64,000 bases of DNA from contig NZ_JAUYTT010000012.1 of NCBI RefSeq assembly GCF_030695035.1, positions 372,001 to 436,000 of the forward strand. Reading direction: 5' to 3'. Made by a program: the position numbers and the translations under genes. A model generated the notes under the pieces. The model did not search any database. It worked only from the letters and a program-made list of their open reading frames with translations, and had not been told where the DNA came from. The stretch's first letter is position 1; every line of letters starts with the position of its first letter. The DNA comes from Frigidibacter sp. (GTDB lineage Bacteria > Pseudomonadota > Alphaproteobacteria > Rhodobacterales > Rhodobacteraceae). This document shows, in pieces, positions 38,386-46,324 of this stretch.

Positions 38386-40472
38386 GCCGGAACCATGCCC
38401 ACAAGTGCGGGACGGGCATCAAGCCCGATCTCGTCGAAGCTCAGCACCGGCGCCGCTACGCCCTTGGCCCCCAGCACCGTCTTCAGGAACCGCCGCCGCC
38501 GCGCAGACGTGACCAGCGCGGGATAGGTCCCGCTCTCACCCGCGCGGGCGATCTTCTCGGCCACGTTCATCGCCAGCCGGTTGAACTTGTCGGGCGGCAG
38601 CGCGACGTCGCTCTGACCGCGCTCGCCCTCGATCTGATATGTCGTGAAAGTCTCTTCCCATTCCGGGGCAAGCTGCAGCAGCGGCAAGGTGCCATCAGCT
38701 CGGCGCAATTCGGCCACCAGCTGGAAGCCTAGGCGGCGGCGCACATGCTCACACACCGCCTCGGGCCCACTGCTGCCCCGCGCCTCGGCAATGGATTCCA
38801 GGATCAGCGGCAGGTTGCGGATCGATACCCGTTCCTCGAGCAGCAACCGCAGCACCGCCAGCAGCAGGTCGACCGGCACCTTGTCGGGCACCAGTTCCTC
38901 GATCAGCCGCCGGTTCGATTCCGCCCGCGCCGGATCGGACAGGCGGGTCATCTCATCGAGCAGCCGGCGCAGGGCTTTCAGCGTCATCAACCGCGGGAAG
39001 TTGCGCTTGATGACCTCAAGAAGGTGTGTCGCCAGCACCTCGGTCGGTCCGACGACGGTCGAGCCCGCCAGCACCGCATCCTCTTGCAGCGCCGGCGGCA
39101 GCCAGCGTGCAGGCGCACCATAGACCGGCTCGCGCACCTCCTCGCCGGGCGGCAGCAGGTCACGGTTGTCGGCCAGCAGCGCCAGCACCTGGCCCGGCAG
39201 GAGCCGGTCGCGGGCCTGTTCGGCGCCTTGGATGCGGATCCGATAGCAGCCGGGATCGAGCCCGCCATCGTCGGTAAGGCGGATCTCGGGCAGGATCAGC
39301 CCATAAAGCGCAGCCACATGGTTGCGCATATTGCCGATACGCGCGTCAAGGCCGGTCGCCGGGTCCAGCACCATGCCAACAAGGTTCGGCGCAAATTCCA
39401 CATGGATATCATCGAGGTCGAGCAGATCGCCAAGCGAGCGCGGCGCCAGTGCCGGCGCTGCGGGGGTCTCTGCGCGCAGGGCCTCCGCCGCACGGCGGGC
39501 GGCGCCCTGCTGCACCCGGTAGGCGGTCGCCCCGAGGATCAGCCCGCCCGCCATGAACGGCACGAAGGGCAGCCCCGGCACCAGCCCGAACAGCGCCATC
39601 AGCACCGCAACCGTGCCAAGCGCCGCCGGATAGCGACCAAGCTGGCGAAAAAAATCGATATCCGCCGCACCCTTGGAGCCACCCCGCGACAGCAGGATCG
39701 CGGCGGCGATGGAGATGATCACCGCCGGGATCTGGCTGACCAGCCCGTCCCCCACGGTGAGGATCGCATAGGTCTCGAGCGCCTGCCCGATCGGCATCCC
39801 GTGCAGGCTGACCCCGATCACCAGCCCCATCACCAGGTTCAGAAGCGTGATCAGCAACCCCGCCACCGCGTCGCCCTTGACGAATTTCGACGCGCCATCG
39901 AGCGAGCCGAAAAAGGTGGTCTCCGCCTGTTCCCGCTCTCGCCGCGCCCGCGCCTCGGCATGGTCGATGGCCCCTGCGTTCATGTCGGCGTCGATGGCCA
40001 GCTGCTTGCCGGGCATGGCATCCAGCGCAAAGCGGGCGCTGACCTCGGCCATCCGCCCGGCGCCCTTGGTGATGACGATGAAGTTGACGATCAGGATCAC
40101 GCAGAACACCACGAGACCGATCAGCACCGACCCGCCCATGATGAAATTGGCAAAGCCCTCGATCACATGGCCAGCGGCAGCAGTGCCGGTGTGCCCCTGC
40201 CCGACGATCAGCTTGGTTGACGAGATGTTCAGCGACAGTCGCAGCATCAGCGAGGCCAGCAGGATCGTCGGGAAGGCCGAGAAATCCAGTGGTCGCTCGA
40301 TGAACAGCGTGATGGTGAAGATCAGGATCGCCAGCGCGAAGGAGATGGCAAGCCCGGTATCCAGCACCCAGGCCGGCATCGGCAGGATCATCATCACGAT
40401 GACCGCCATCATCGCCAGCGCCAGCAGCACCGTCGGCTGGAAGACCGTGCCGAGCGTGAGTTGCGGCATCAT
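38382..40472 (-). CDS. flhA: flagellar export protein FlhA
   Basis: FlhA forms the nonameric export platform. The 696-residue protein has eight N-terminal membrane helices, the FHIPEP-family signature RFALDAMPGKQLAIDAD near residue 147, and the large cytoplasmic domain (residues ~350-696). It overlaps the lytic transglycosylase gene upstream and fliR downstream by ATGA. Confidence 0.96.
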   Translation of the reverse strand: MMPQLTLGTVFQPTVLLALAMMAVIVMMILPMPAWVLDTGLAISFALAILIFTITLFIERPLDFSAFPTILLASLMLRLSLNISSTKLIVGQGHTGTAAAGHVIEGFANFIMGGSVLIGLVVFCVILIVNFIVITKGAGRMAEVSARFALDAMPGKQLAIDADMNAGAIDHAEARARREREQAETTFFGSLDGASKFVKGDAVAGLLITLLNLVMGLVIGVSLHGMPIGQALETYAILTVGDGLVSQIPAVIISIAAAILLSRGGSKGAADIDFFRQLGRYPAALGTVAVLMALFGLVPGLPFVPFMAGGLILGATAYRVQQGAARRAAEALRAETPAAPALAPRSLGDLLDLDDIHVEFAPNLVGMVLDPATGLDARIGNMRNHVAALYGLILPEIRLTDDGGLDPGCYRIRIQGAEQARDRLLPGQVLALLADNRDLLPPGEEVREPVYGAPARWLPPALQEDAVLAGSTVVGPTEVLATHLLEVIKRNFPRLMTLKALRRLLDEMTRLSDPARAESNRRLIEELVPDKVPVDLLLAVLRLLLEERVSIRNLPLILESIAEARGSSGPEAVCEHVRRRLGFQLVAELRRADGTLPLLQLAPEWEETFTTYQIEGERGQSDVALPPDKFNRLAMNVAEKIARAGESGTYPALVTSARRRRFLKTVLGAKGVAAPVLSFDEIGLDARPALVGMVPA

Positions 40473-41275
40473 CTGCCCTCGCCGGGGGGGGAGTCAGGAT
40501 CGGGTGCGGCCTCCGGTGCCGTATCTGTCAGCGGCAGAGGTTGCGCCGATGCAAACAGGCTTGCACCCGCGCCGTTGCCGATAGGGACCAGCGAGCCAAG
40601 CCCGGCGCCGCTGCCGGCCTGCAGCAAGGGGAAGCGGTTCTCCCTTGGCACCAGCGGCCGGACCGGCCGTGCAGCGGCCAGCACGATGTCGGGGATCTCG
40701 GGCAGGTCCCCCAGATCCTGATGCCGAAGGCCGGCGCGGAAGCGGTCGAAGCGGGCGGCATATTTCTCGGCGAACTGCGGCGTACGCGAATGATAGGCCC
40801 CGGCCGCCCCGGTCCAGTCGCCCTTCTCGGCGTGGAGGGTCCGCAGGAACTTCGCTGCGTAGAGCGCATTCGCCAGCGGATCGAACATTTGGTCGATCGA
40901 GGAGAAATTCTCGCCGTGCCATTTGTAGTTGATCTGGAAGCAGCCGACATCGAAGCTGCGGGCACCGCGCTTGAAATGACCATAGACGAAGCTGCGCGCC
41001 TCATCTTCGGTCTCAAACCAATGGCCGGCGCCCTCCATGTTGACCGTCCAGGGCCAGGGCCGTATCTCGCCGCCTCGGTTGCGGCCGGTCTCGGTCAGCG
41101 AGATGGCCTTCAGCACCGAGATCGGTACGCCCATCTGCTGCGCGGCCTGCTCGGCGGCCCGCTCGCAGACGAGGGACAGATCGGCGGGCACCGCGGTGAC
41201 AGGCCTCGCAACGACCGCAAGCGCGCAAACAGCCACGATGAACCGGATCGACCGGAGGAGGAAATCTATCTGCAC
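40469..41275 (-). CDS. flagellar-locus lytic transglycosylase (SltF-like)
   Basis: The 268-residue protein has a signal peptide (hydrophobic residues 8-24, cleavage near TAVPA), an SLT-type domain with the catalytic Glu in KAISLTETGRNRGG, the GCFQINYKWHG motif, and AGAYHSRTPQFAEKYAARF, then a disordered tail rich in Pro and Ala. In Rhodobacter sphaeroides a dedicated lytic transglycosylase, SltF, opens the wall for the rod; the gene position beside flhA and the hydrolase-free FlgJ in this cluster suggest the same job here. Confidence 0.82.
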   Translation of the reverse strand: MQIDFLLRSIRFIVAVCALAVVARPVTAVPADLSLVCERAAEQAAQQMGVPISVLKAISLTETGRNRGGEIRPWPWTVNMEGAGHWFETEDEARSFVYGHFKRGARSFDVGCFQINYKWHGENFSSIDQMFDPLANALYAAKFLRTLHAEKGDWTGAAGAYHSRTPQFAEKYAARFDRFRAGLRHQDLGDLPEIPDIVLAAARPVRPLVPRENRFPLLQAGSGAGLGSLVPIGNGAGASLFASAQPLPLTDTAPEAAPDPDSPPGEGR

Positions 41276-41360
41276 GATGTCCCTGCCGCAATTCTTGCTG
41301 CCGTGGTCAGGCTAGGCGGGGAGGGTTGAGATTTGGTAACCGTCAGCCGGGACTGAACAC

Positions 41361-43799
41361 CTAGGGGTCAGTTGCCGGGCCCGTGGACGTTGCCGCCGCG
41401 CCGGCCATTTGACCGGGTGCCCCGGGGCCGGGCGCCGCCAGCAGAGCAGACCATGCATCGCGCGCCGAGCGGCTCTCCTCCAACAGCGCCTGTCCCCCAG
41501 CAAGGCTGACCGGGGCCTCTGGCAAGGGGGTGACTGCGGCGCCCGCCACGTCATCCGGTGGTCCCAGAGCCAGAACCGCCCGCTGCGGATCGGTCCCGCT
41601 GCTGCGCACCGCCTGCCAGTCGCCGGCGCGCCATTGCTCTGCCGCCGCCTCGTCCGGCAAGCCAGCGCGCCGATAGGCCGTGGCCGCGGCTGCGTGATCG
41701 CCGGCAAGGCTATGCGCCTCGGCCTGCAAAGCGGCGGGTTCGGCCCCCACCATCCCGGCCAGCAGCGCCAGAGCCTGGCTTGCGTCACGCTCCACCAAAG
41801 CTGCGCGGGCGGCCAGCATCCGCCCCTCGGCAACCATGCGGCCAGGGCCGAGGGCCTGTCGCGCCTCGACCGCAAAGCCGTTATCCAGCAGCCGGCGGGC
41901 GACATCCAGCCGCAGATCGACGGGCGGATCCGCCCGGTCGAACAACTCCCTGTCCGCAAAATAGCGCGCCAGGAAGACCGAAACATCGGGCCAGTCCGCC
42001 AGCATCCCGACCAGCTCGCGCGCGACGGCCCGCCGAGCGCCCGGGTCCCACCGCGGACCAGCACGCGCCAGTTCCTCGCTTGCCGCAGCGAATCCGCCAA
42101 CGGAGGCGAGCCCCAGCACCTGCGCCCGCGCCAAAGCCGGGCCAAGAGCAGCCTCCCGATGCTCGAAGGCCAGCGCCGCGGCGGCCTCGGTCAGCGGGGG
42201 GGGCACCGGCCTGCCCTCGCGCAGGTGGCTGTCGATCAGCAGGATCAGCGCCTCGGGACCGAGCGGCCCGTCACTCTTGACCACCTCGCCAAGCTCGGTT
42301 TCTGCCGCGGCGCTGTTACCCAGCGCAAGGTCCAGCCGCGCATCGATCATCTGCAGCCCGGGGCCATGATCGCCCGCCGCCCGCAAGATTGCGTCCCGGA
42401 CCGCGCGCGCGGCGTCTGGCGCGCCAACCTCGATGAGCCGCTGGACCAGACCGGGCCCGAGCGCGCGGCGCAGATGCAGTGGAAGCGCCGAAAATCCCTG
42501 CAGCACTGCCCCATGATTGACCGTGGCGCCCGGCGCGATCCGCGCTTCGGCCATCACCGCCCAAAGCGCGGCCGCCGTGTCGCAATCGGCCATTCTGGCA
42601 AGTGGGCCGGGGCCGCGCGCGTGGCCGTCATCAAGGATCTGCGCGAGGGTCAGTAGCAGGTCCGCGCTTTCGCCCTCAAGCCCGAAGGCCGCCGCGGTCG
42701 CCCGAGCCTCCGCGCCGAAGCCGTGGTAGAGGTAGAGCTTGACCAGCCGTTCGACCGCCGCCGGATCTGGCTGGTCGAATTCGCCCAGCAGGCTGGCCTG
42801 TGCATCGGACAGCTGTTCGGAAAAGGCGCGAGTATCGCCCCAGCCGGCCAGATCGACGGCGGCATCCGGCAGGCAGGCCTCGCCCTCCGACGTCACGCCG
42901 GGGATCTCGGCCTCATCGGCCATCGCTCGGTCGATGCTGGTTTCGGCATGGATGGCAAAGTGGCCCGCCGGATCGGGTTGGGCCGAGGGGTCGGGCGGCG
43001 ATGTCGCCGCGGGCGGGGAGGGCTGCTCCGTCGTCAGCTGCGTCTCCGCCTCGGCGGTCGTCCCGGCATCCCCCTGAGCTTCGTCATCAGCCCAGGGGGC
43101 GAGTATCTCCGGGCGCCCCACCATCTCCCTCGGGTCCGGCACCTCGATCTCGACCAGTCCCTGCGCCGCCGCGCGGCCAAGTTGCATCATCAGATCCGCT
43201 TCGGCCTGTACCACCCGCGGATCCGGAAGGCTGGGCGCAAGCGGCGGCGCAGCCGCCGGGGGCGAGGGGTCCTGCGCCAGGTCCACAGCCACAGGGCCCA
43301 CCCCGCCGGGCCAGAACACCTCGAGCCGCGGCGAGGGTTCGACCACCGGGCGGTATCCGGCACTCGCCACGGCTGGGGTAGGTGCTTGAGGTGGATCGAC
43401 GGGCTGCTCGAAGCGCGAGCCGGCGGGGGGCGGGCCGGCGCGAATGTCGATCACCAACGCACCCCGCGCTGTCTCAAAGGCGATGGCGTGGTGGTCGGCC
43501 GCGACGCGCAGGCGCAAAGCGCCACCTCCGGCATCTTCGACCCCCAGCAGCCGGGTCTTCGGGATCAGCCGGTACACCTGCCCGGCGTCAAATCCGGCAC
43601 CTTCAAGTGCAAGGCGCAGTTCATACGTCGTCCCGGCGCGGCCAAGCGACCAGGACGTGCCAGCCGGCAGATCGTCCAGCACCAGCCGCGAGAAATCGGC
43701 ATGTTCGCCTGACCGCAGCCGGAATGTCTCGGCCGCGGCCGGCGCTGCCAGAACCACCAGAAGCAGCGCCACGATTCGGGCGAACGATGCGCCGGTCAT
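41361..43799 (-). CDS. large exported helical-repeat protein coupled to motA, function unknown
   Basis: The 812-residue protein begins MTGASFARIVALLLVVLAAP with a clear signal peptide cleaved near PAAAE. Residues ~22-125 are beta-rich (FRLRSGEHADFSRLVLDDLP) and resemble AMIN-like wall-associated domains. Residues ~130-330 are Pro/Glu-rich and probably unstructured. The rest is Ala/Leu-rich helical, resembling TPR-type repeats (AAATAYRRAGLPDEAAAEQW). Its start overlaps the motA stop by ATGA. Rhizobial motA operons include the periplasmic protein MotC, so a periplasmic motor partner is possible, but similarity to MotC is not shown. Confidence 0.72.
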   Translation of the reverse strand: MTGASFARIVALLLVVLAAPAAAETFRLRSGEHADFSRLVLDDLPAGTSWSLGRAGTTYELRLALEGAGFDAGQVYRLIPKTRLLGVEDAGGGALRLRVAADHHAIAFETARGALVIDIRAGPPPAGSRFEQPVDPPQAPTPAVASAGYRPVVEPSPRLEVFWPGGVGPVAVDLAQDPSPPAAAPPLAPSLPDPRVVQAEADLMMQLGRAAAQGLVEIEVPDPREMVGRPEILAPWADDEAQGDAGTTAEAETQLTTEQPSPPAATSPPDPSAQPDPAGHFAIHAETSIDRAMADEAEIPGVTSEGEACLPDAAVDLAGWGDTRAFSEQLSDAQASLLGEFDQPDPAAVERLVKLYLYHGFGAEARATAAAFGLEGESADLLLTLAQILDDGHARGPGPLARMADCDTAAALWAVMAEARIAPGATVNHGAVLQGFSALPLHLRRALGPGLVQRLIEVGAPDAARAVRDAILRAAGDHGPGLQMIDARLDLALGNSAAAETELGEVVKSDGPLGPEALILLIDSHLREGRPVPPPLTEAAAALAFEHREAALGPALARAQVLGLASVGGFAAASEELARAGPRWDPGARRAVARELVGMLADWPDVSVFLARYFADRELFDRADPPVDLRLDVARRLLDNGFAVEARQALGPGRMVAEGRMLAARAALVERDASQALALLAGMVGAEPAALQAEAHSLAGDHAAAATAYRRAGLPDEAAAEQWRAGDWQAVRSSGTDPQRAVLALGPPDDVAGAAVTPLPEAPVSLAGGQALLEESRSARDAWSALLAAPGPGAPGQMAGAAATSTGPATDP

Positions 43800-44665
43800 G
43801 CCGCCTCCTGCTTCACCGCCTTCAGCGCCTCTTCCAGTTCGGAAAAGCTGGGGCGGATGTGGTGGGGCGTGTTCTGCCGCCCGACCTCGATGCAGATATT
43901 GGTGGCATGCTGGTGCAGGTTCGCCACCAGCACCTCGCGGATCAGGTTGTAGAAATGCGCGTCCTCCTCGACCACCGTCTTCACCTTCCCCGCGAAGGGG
44001 CCGACGAAGCCATAGGCGAGGAACACCCCCAGAAACGTGCCGACCAGCGCGCCGCCGATCATCTTCCCCAGCACCTCGGGCGGCTGGTCGATGGAGGCCA
44101 TGGTCTTGATCACCCCCAGCACGGCGGCGACGATGCCAAGCGCCGGCAACCCGTCCGCAACTGTCTGCAAAGCATGGCTGGAATGCAGCGCATGGTGCAG
44201 GTTCGCCTCCATCCGCTTGTCGAGCACCTCCTCCACCTGATGCGGGTCGTCGTAGTTCATCGAGGCAGAACGCATCGTGTCGCAAATCAGATCGATGGCC
44301 TCGTGGTCGGTCAGGATCTTCGGGTATTTGCTGAAGATCGGCGAATTGCCCGGCGCCTCGATGTGTTCCTCGATGGCAACGGGGTTCTGCCGCGCCAGTC
44401 GGATCAGCTCGAACAGCAGGCACAGCAGGTCGCGGTAGTCCTGCGGCTTCCATTTCGGGCCCTTGAACACCTTGCCGATATCGCGGGCCGTCTGCTTGAC
44501 GCCCGCCATGTCGTTGGAAAGCGCGAAGGCACCGACGGCGGCGCCGAGGATCATCGCCATTTCATAGGGCAGCGAGTGCAGGATGATGCCCATCTTGCCG
44601 CCGGCAGCGATGTAGCCGCCGAAGACCATGATGAAGATGATTGCGATGCCGGCGAGTCCGATCAT
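43796..44665 (-). CDS. motA: flagellar motor stator protein MotA
   Basis: MotA is the inner-membrane stator subunit that uses ion flow to turn the rotor. The 289-residue protein has four membrane helices (MIGLAGIAIIFIMVFGGYIA, then MAMILGAAVGAFALS, and two after residue 165) and the cytoplasmic loop with DYRDLLCLLFELIRLARQ. The C-terminal part (GKVKTVVEEDAHFYNLIREV) matches the family. No ribosome site stands before ATG 44665; two mini-frames lead into it instead. MotB is not in the window. Confidence 0.95.
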   Translation of the reverse strand: MIGLAGIAIIFIMVFGGYIAAGGKMGIILHSLPYEMAMILGAAVGAFALSNDMAGVKQTARDIGKVFKGPKWKPQDYRDLLCLLFELIRLARQNPVAIEEHIEAPGNSPIFSKYPKILTDHEAIDLICDTMRSASMNYDDPHQVEEVLDKRMEANLHHALHSSHALQTVADGLPALGIVAAVLGVIKTMASIDQPPEVLGKMIGGALVGTFLGVFLAYGFVGPFAGKVKTVVEEDAHFYNLIREVLVANLHQHATNICIEVGRQNTPHHIRPSFSELEEALKAVKQEAA

Positions 44666-44704
44666 GGCGGCGAGTCTTTCATGGCGACAAGTCTTTCATG
44701 GCGA
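44666..44704 (-). promoter_or_regulatory. motA leader with a duplicated start-codon module
   Basis: A 15-bp direct repeat (44673-44687 and 44690-44704) gives, on the minus strand, two successive six-codon frames MKDLSP and MKDSPP. Each ends in TGA overlapping the next ATG, and the last overlaps the motA ATG. Weak GGGA lies 8 nt before the first ATG and none before motA. Confidence 0.5.
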
Positions 44705-44758
44705 GTCCCGCGGGTCGGGCCGACCGTGGCAGAGAGGGGTTAACGAAACCTCACGCGG

Positions 44759-45349
44759 CTACTGGCTTGGCGCGGCAGCATTGCGGCCCGCCAGAAGCAC
44801 GCTGATCGTGTAGGCGGTCTTCGGCTCCAGCGCCGCCAGAAGCGCGCCGGCAGCATCAGGGCGCATCCTGCCCAGGAATCCGGCGGCGAAGTCTGGGGCC
44901 ATCTCCTGGAACAGCGGCGCCGCATCCTTGGGCTTCATCGCCTCATACATCGCGGTCAGCCTTGCGACGTCATCCTCGGCCGCGTCATCGGCGAGAGTCA
45001 GGGTCGCGGCCAGCCTGTCCTCGGCGGCCACCAGATCGGCGATCTTCTGGTCGATCTGGGCCGAGGCGACAGAGATCGCCTGCGCCCGGTCGTCAAGCTC
45101 TGCCTCGCGCGCGACCAGCCGCGCCTCGCGCTCGCGCAGCGCCGCCAGCACGGTGGCAAGATCGGCGGGCGGCGCGCAGCTTTGCGGCTCGGGCACAGCC
45201 TCTGCCTCGGCGGTGCGCGCGACGGCGATGGCGCCCTCGCCCAGCCGGATCAACCCCGATCCGGCAAACAGAGCGACGATCACCACCAAGGCGCCCCTGC
45301 CCTGCCGCCGCCGCAGCCGGGCAGGGGTTTCGCGCGCAGGCCGGGTCAT
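44759..45349 (-). CDS. MotE-like motility protein (MgtE N-domain)
   Basis: The 196-residue protein has one membrane helix (about residues 20-38), a long periplasmic coiled-coil (EREARLVAREAELDDRAQAI), and a C-terminal MgtE intracellular-N-like domain (YEAMKPKDAAPLFQEMAPDF, then AAGFLGRMRPDAAGALLAAL). This matches MotE-type proteins that help stabilise stator parts in rhizobia. It overlaps the DUF6468 gene by ATGA and lies 93 bp upstream of motA. Confidence 0.75.
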   Translation of the reverse strand: MTRPARETPARLRRRQGRGALVVIVALFAGSGLIRLGEGAIAVARTAEAEAVPEPQSCAPPADLATVLAALREREARLVAREAELDDRAQAISVASAQIDQKIADLVAAEDRLAATLTLADDAAEDDVARLTAMYEAMKPKDAAPLFQEMAPDFAAGFLGRMRPDAAGALLAALEPKTAYTISVLLAGRNAAAPSQ

Positions 45350-45714
45350 TCCGCGGCCTCGAGTCGTTCCGGGCGGGCGCGCCGCCGCACCACCCGCGTG
45401 CGGCGGGGGTTCTGCTCCGCCATTCCCGGCTCGGGAAGGTCATGCATCGCGGCCAGCAACAGCTCCAGCCGTTCGGCCACCTGCTCGGCGCGGCGGGTCC
45501 GCCCCTCCAGCGCCTCGGCCGACGAGGTTGCGGCCCCCCGCGCTCGGTCGAGCGCGCGGGTCATGTCATCGACCTGCGCCGACAGCACCGCGATGGCCCC
45601 GCCCATGCCGCTTTCCAGCCGGGTAAAGGCCGCCAGCCGGCGCGAGAGCACAAGGCAATAGGTCGCAGCCCCCAGCGCGCCGGCGCCCAGCAGGATATCG
45701 GCGATAAGCTCCAT
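45346..45714 (-). CDS. DUF6468-type flagellar-locus membrane protein
   Basis: The 122-residue protein has one N-terminal membrane helix (MELIADILLGAGALGAATYC), then a coiled-coil segment (ALDRARGAATSSAEALEGRT) and a basic tail (TRVVRRRARPERLE). It fits the small proteins next to fliL in alphaproteobacterial flagellar clusters that are often called motor switch proteins without evidence. The role is unknown. It overlaps the MotE-like gene by ATGA and follows fliL by 11 bp. Confidence 0.65.
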   Translation of the reverse strand: MELIADILLGAGALGAATYCLVLSRRLAAFTRLESGMGGAIAVLSAQVDDMTRALDRARGAATSSAEALEGRTRRAEQVAERLELLLAAMHDLPEPGMAEQNPRRTRVVRRRARPERLEAAE

Positions 45715-45725
45715 CCGCGTCCCCC

Positions 45726-46202
45726 TCAGTTCAGCACGAATTCGGTGACGAGGAAGTCGCGCACCCGCCCCTCACCCGCGACGATCTGCACCCGGCGCAG
45801 CATCTGCGCGCGCAACCGGATCAGCGCCGTCGGATCCTCAAGATCGCGCACATCGACCGCCCGCAGATAGCCGTTCAGCACGTCGAGAATCCGCGGCATC
45901 AGCAGGGTGACCTCTTTTTCATGGGATTTCGTGACCTCGACCTGCGCAGTGAAGCGCAAGTGCCGGGCGCTGCCGCCCTTCCCAAGCGAGATCACCATCG
46001 GGGCAATCGGCACGAAGGCGATGTCGGGCAAGGGCGCGATCTTAGACTCTTCCGTATGCTCTATGCCGGGGCCGAACAGCACGCCGGAATAGACGGCATA
46101 GAACCCGCCGCCCCCCAGCAGCATCGCGAGCACCAGCCCGATCAGCAGCGGCAGCTTCGACTTGCGGGCAGGTGGTTGGTCTTCAGCCAGCGGTTCTGAC
46201 AT
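45726..46202 (-). CDS. fliL: flagellar basal body-associated protein FliL
   Basis: The 158-residue protein has a short cytoplasmic start, one membrane helix (PLLIGLVLAMLLGGGGFYAV) and a periplasmic stomatin-like domain ending VRDFLVTEFVLN, as in FliL, which rings the stator. It heads the motor block fliL-DUF6468-motE-motA. It is the more typical of two FliL paralogues and is divergent from fliF, with a CtrA-like site between. Confidence 0.9.
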   Translation of the reverse strand: MSEPLAEDQPPARKSKLPLLIGLVLAMLLGGGGFYAVYSGVLFGPGIEHTEESKIAPLPDIAFVPIAPMVISLGKGGSARHLRFTAQVEVTKSHEKEVTLLMPRILDVLNGYLRAVDVRDLEDPTALIRLRAQMLRRVQIVAGEGRVRDFLVTEFVLN

Positions 46203-46248
46203 GGCGGTCCCCGGATCATCCGATGCCGCCCATCTAGCCTGAAGGTCA

Positions 46249-46263
46249 CTAACCGATTGTTAA
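46249..46263. promoter_or_regulatory. CtrA-like site between fliL and fliF
   Basis: CTAA-CCGATTG-TTAA is one base from TTAA-N7-TTAA. It lies in the 122-bp divergent gap, 46 bp from fliL and 61 bp from fliF. Confidence 0.45.
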
Positions 46264-46324
46264 GTCGCACCAACGCAAGATCCGCCACGACGACAGGGCA
46301 GAAGCCCGGCCAAGGAGGTGAGTC

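Noticed and set aside
38745-40220. 491-codon open frame antisense to flhA
   Set aside because: It is a shadow of a certain gene, rich in His, Arg and Gln as usual for antisense of GC-rich membrane proteins.
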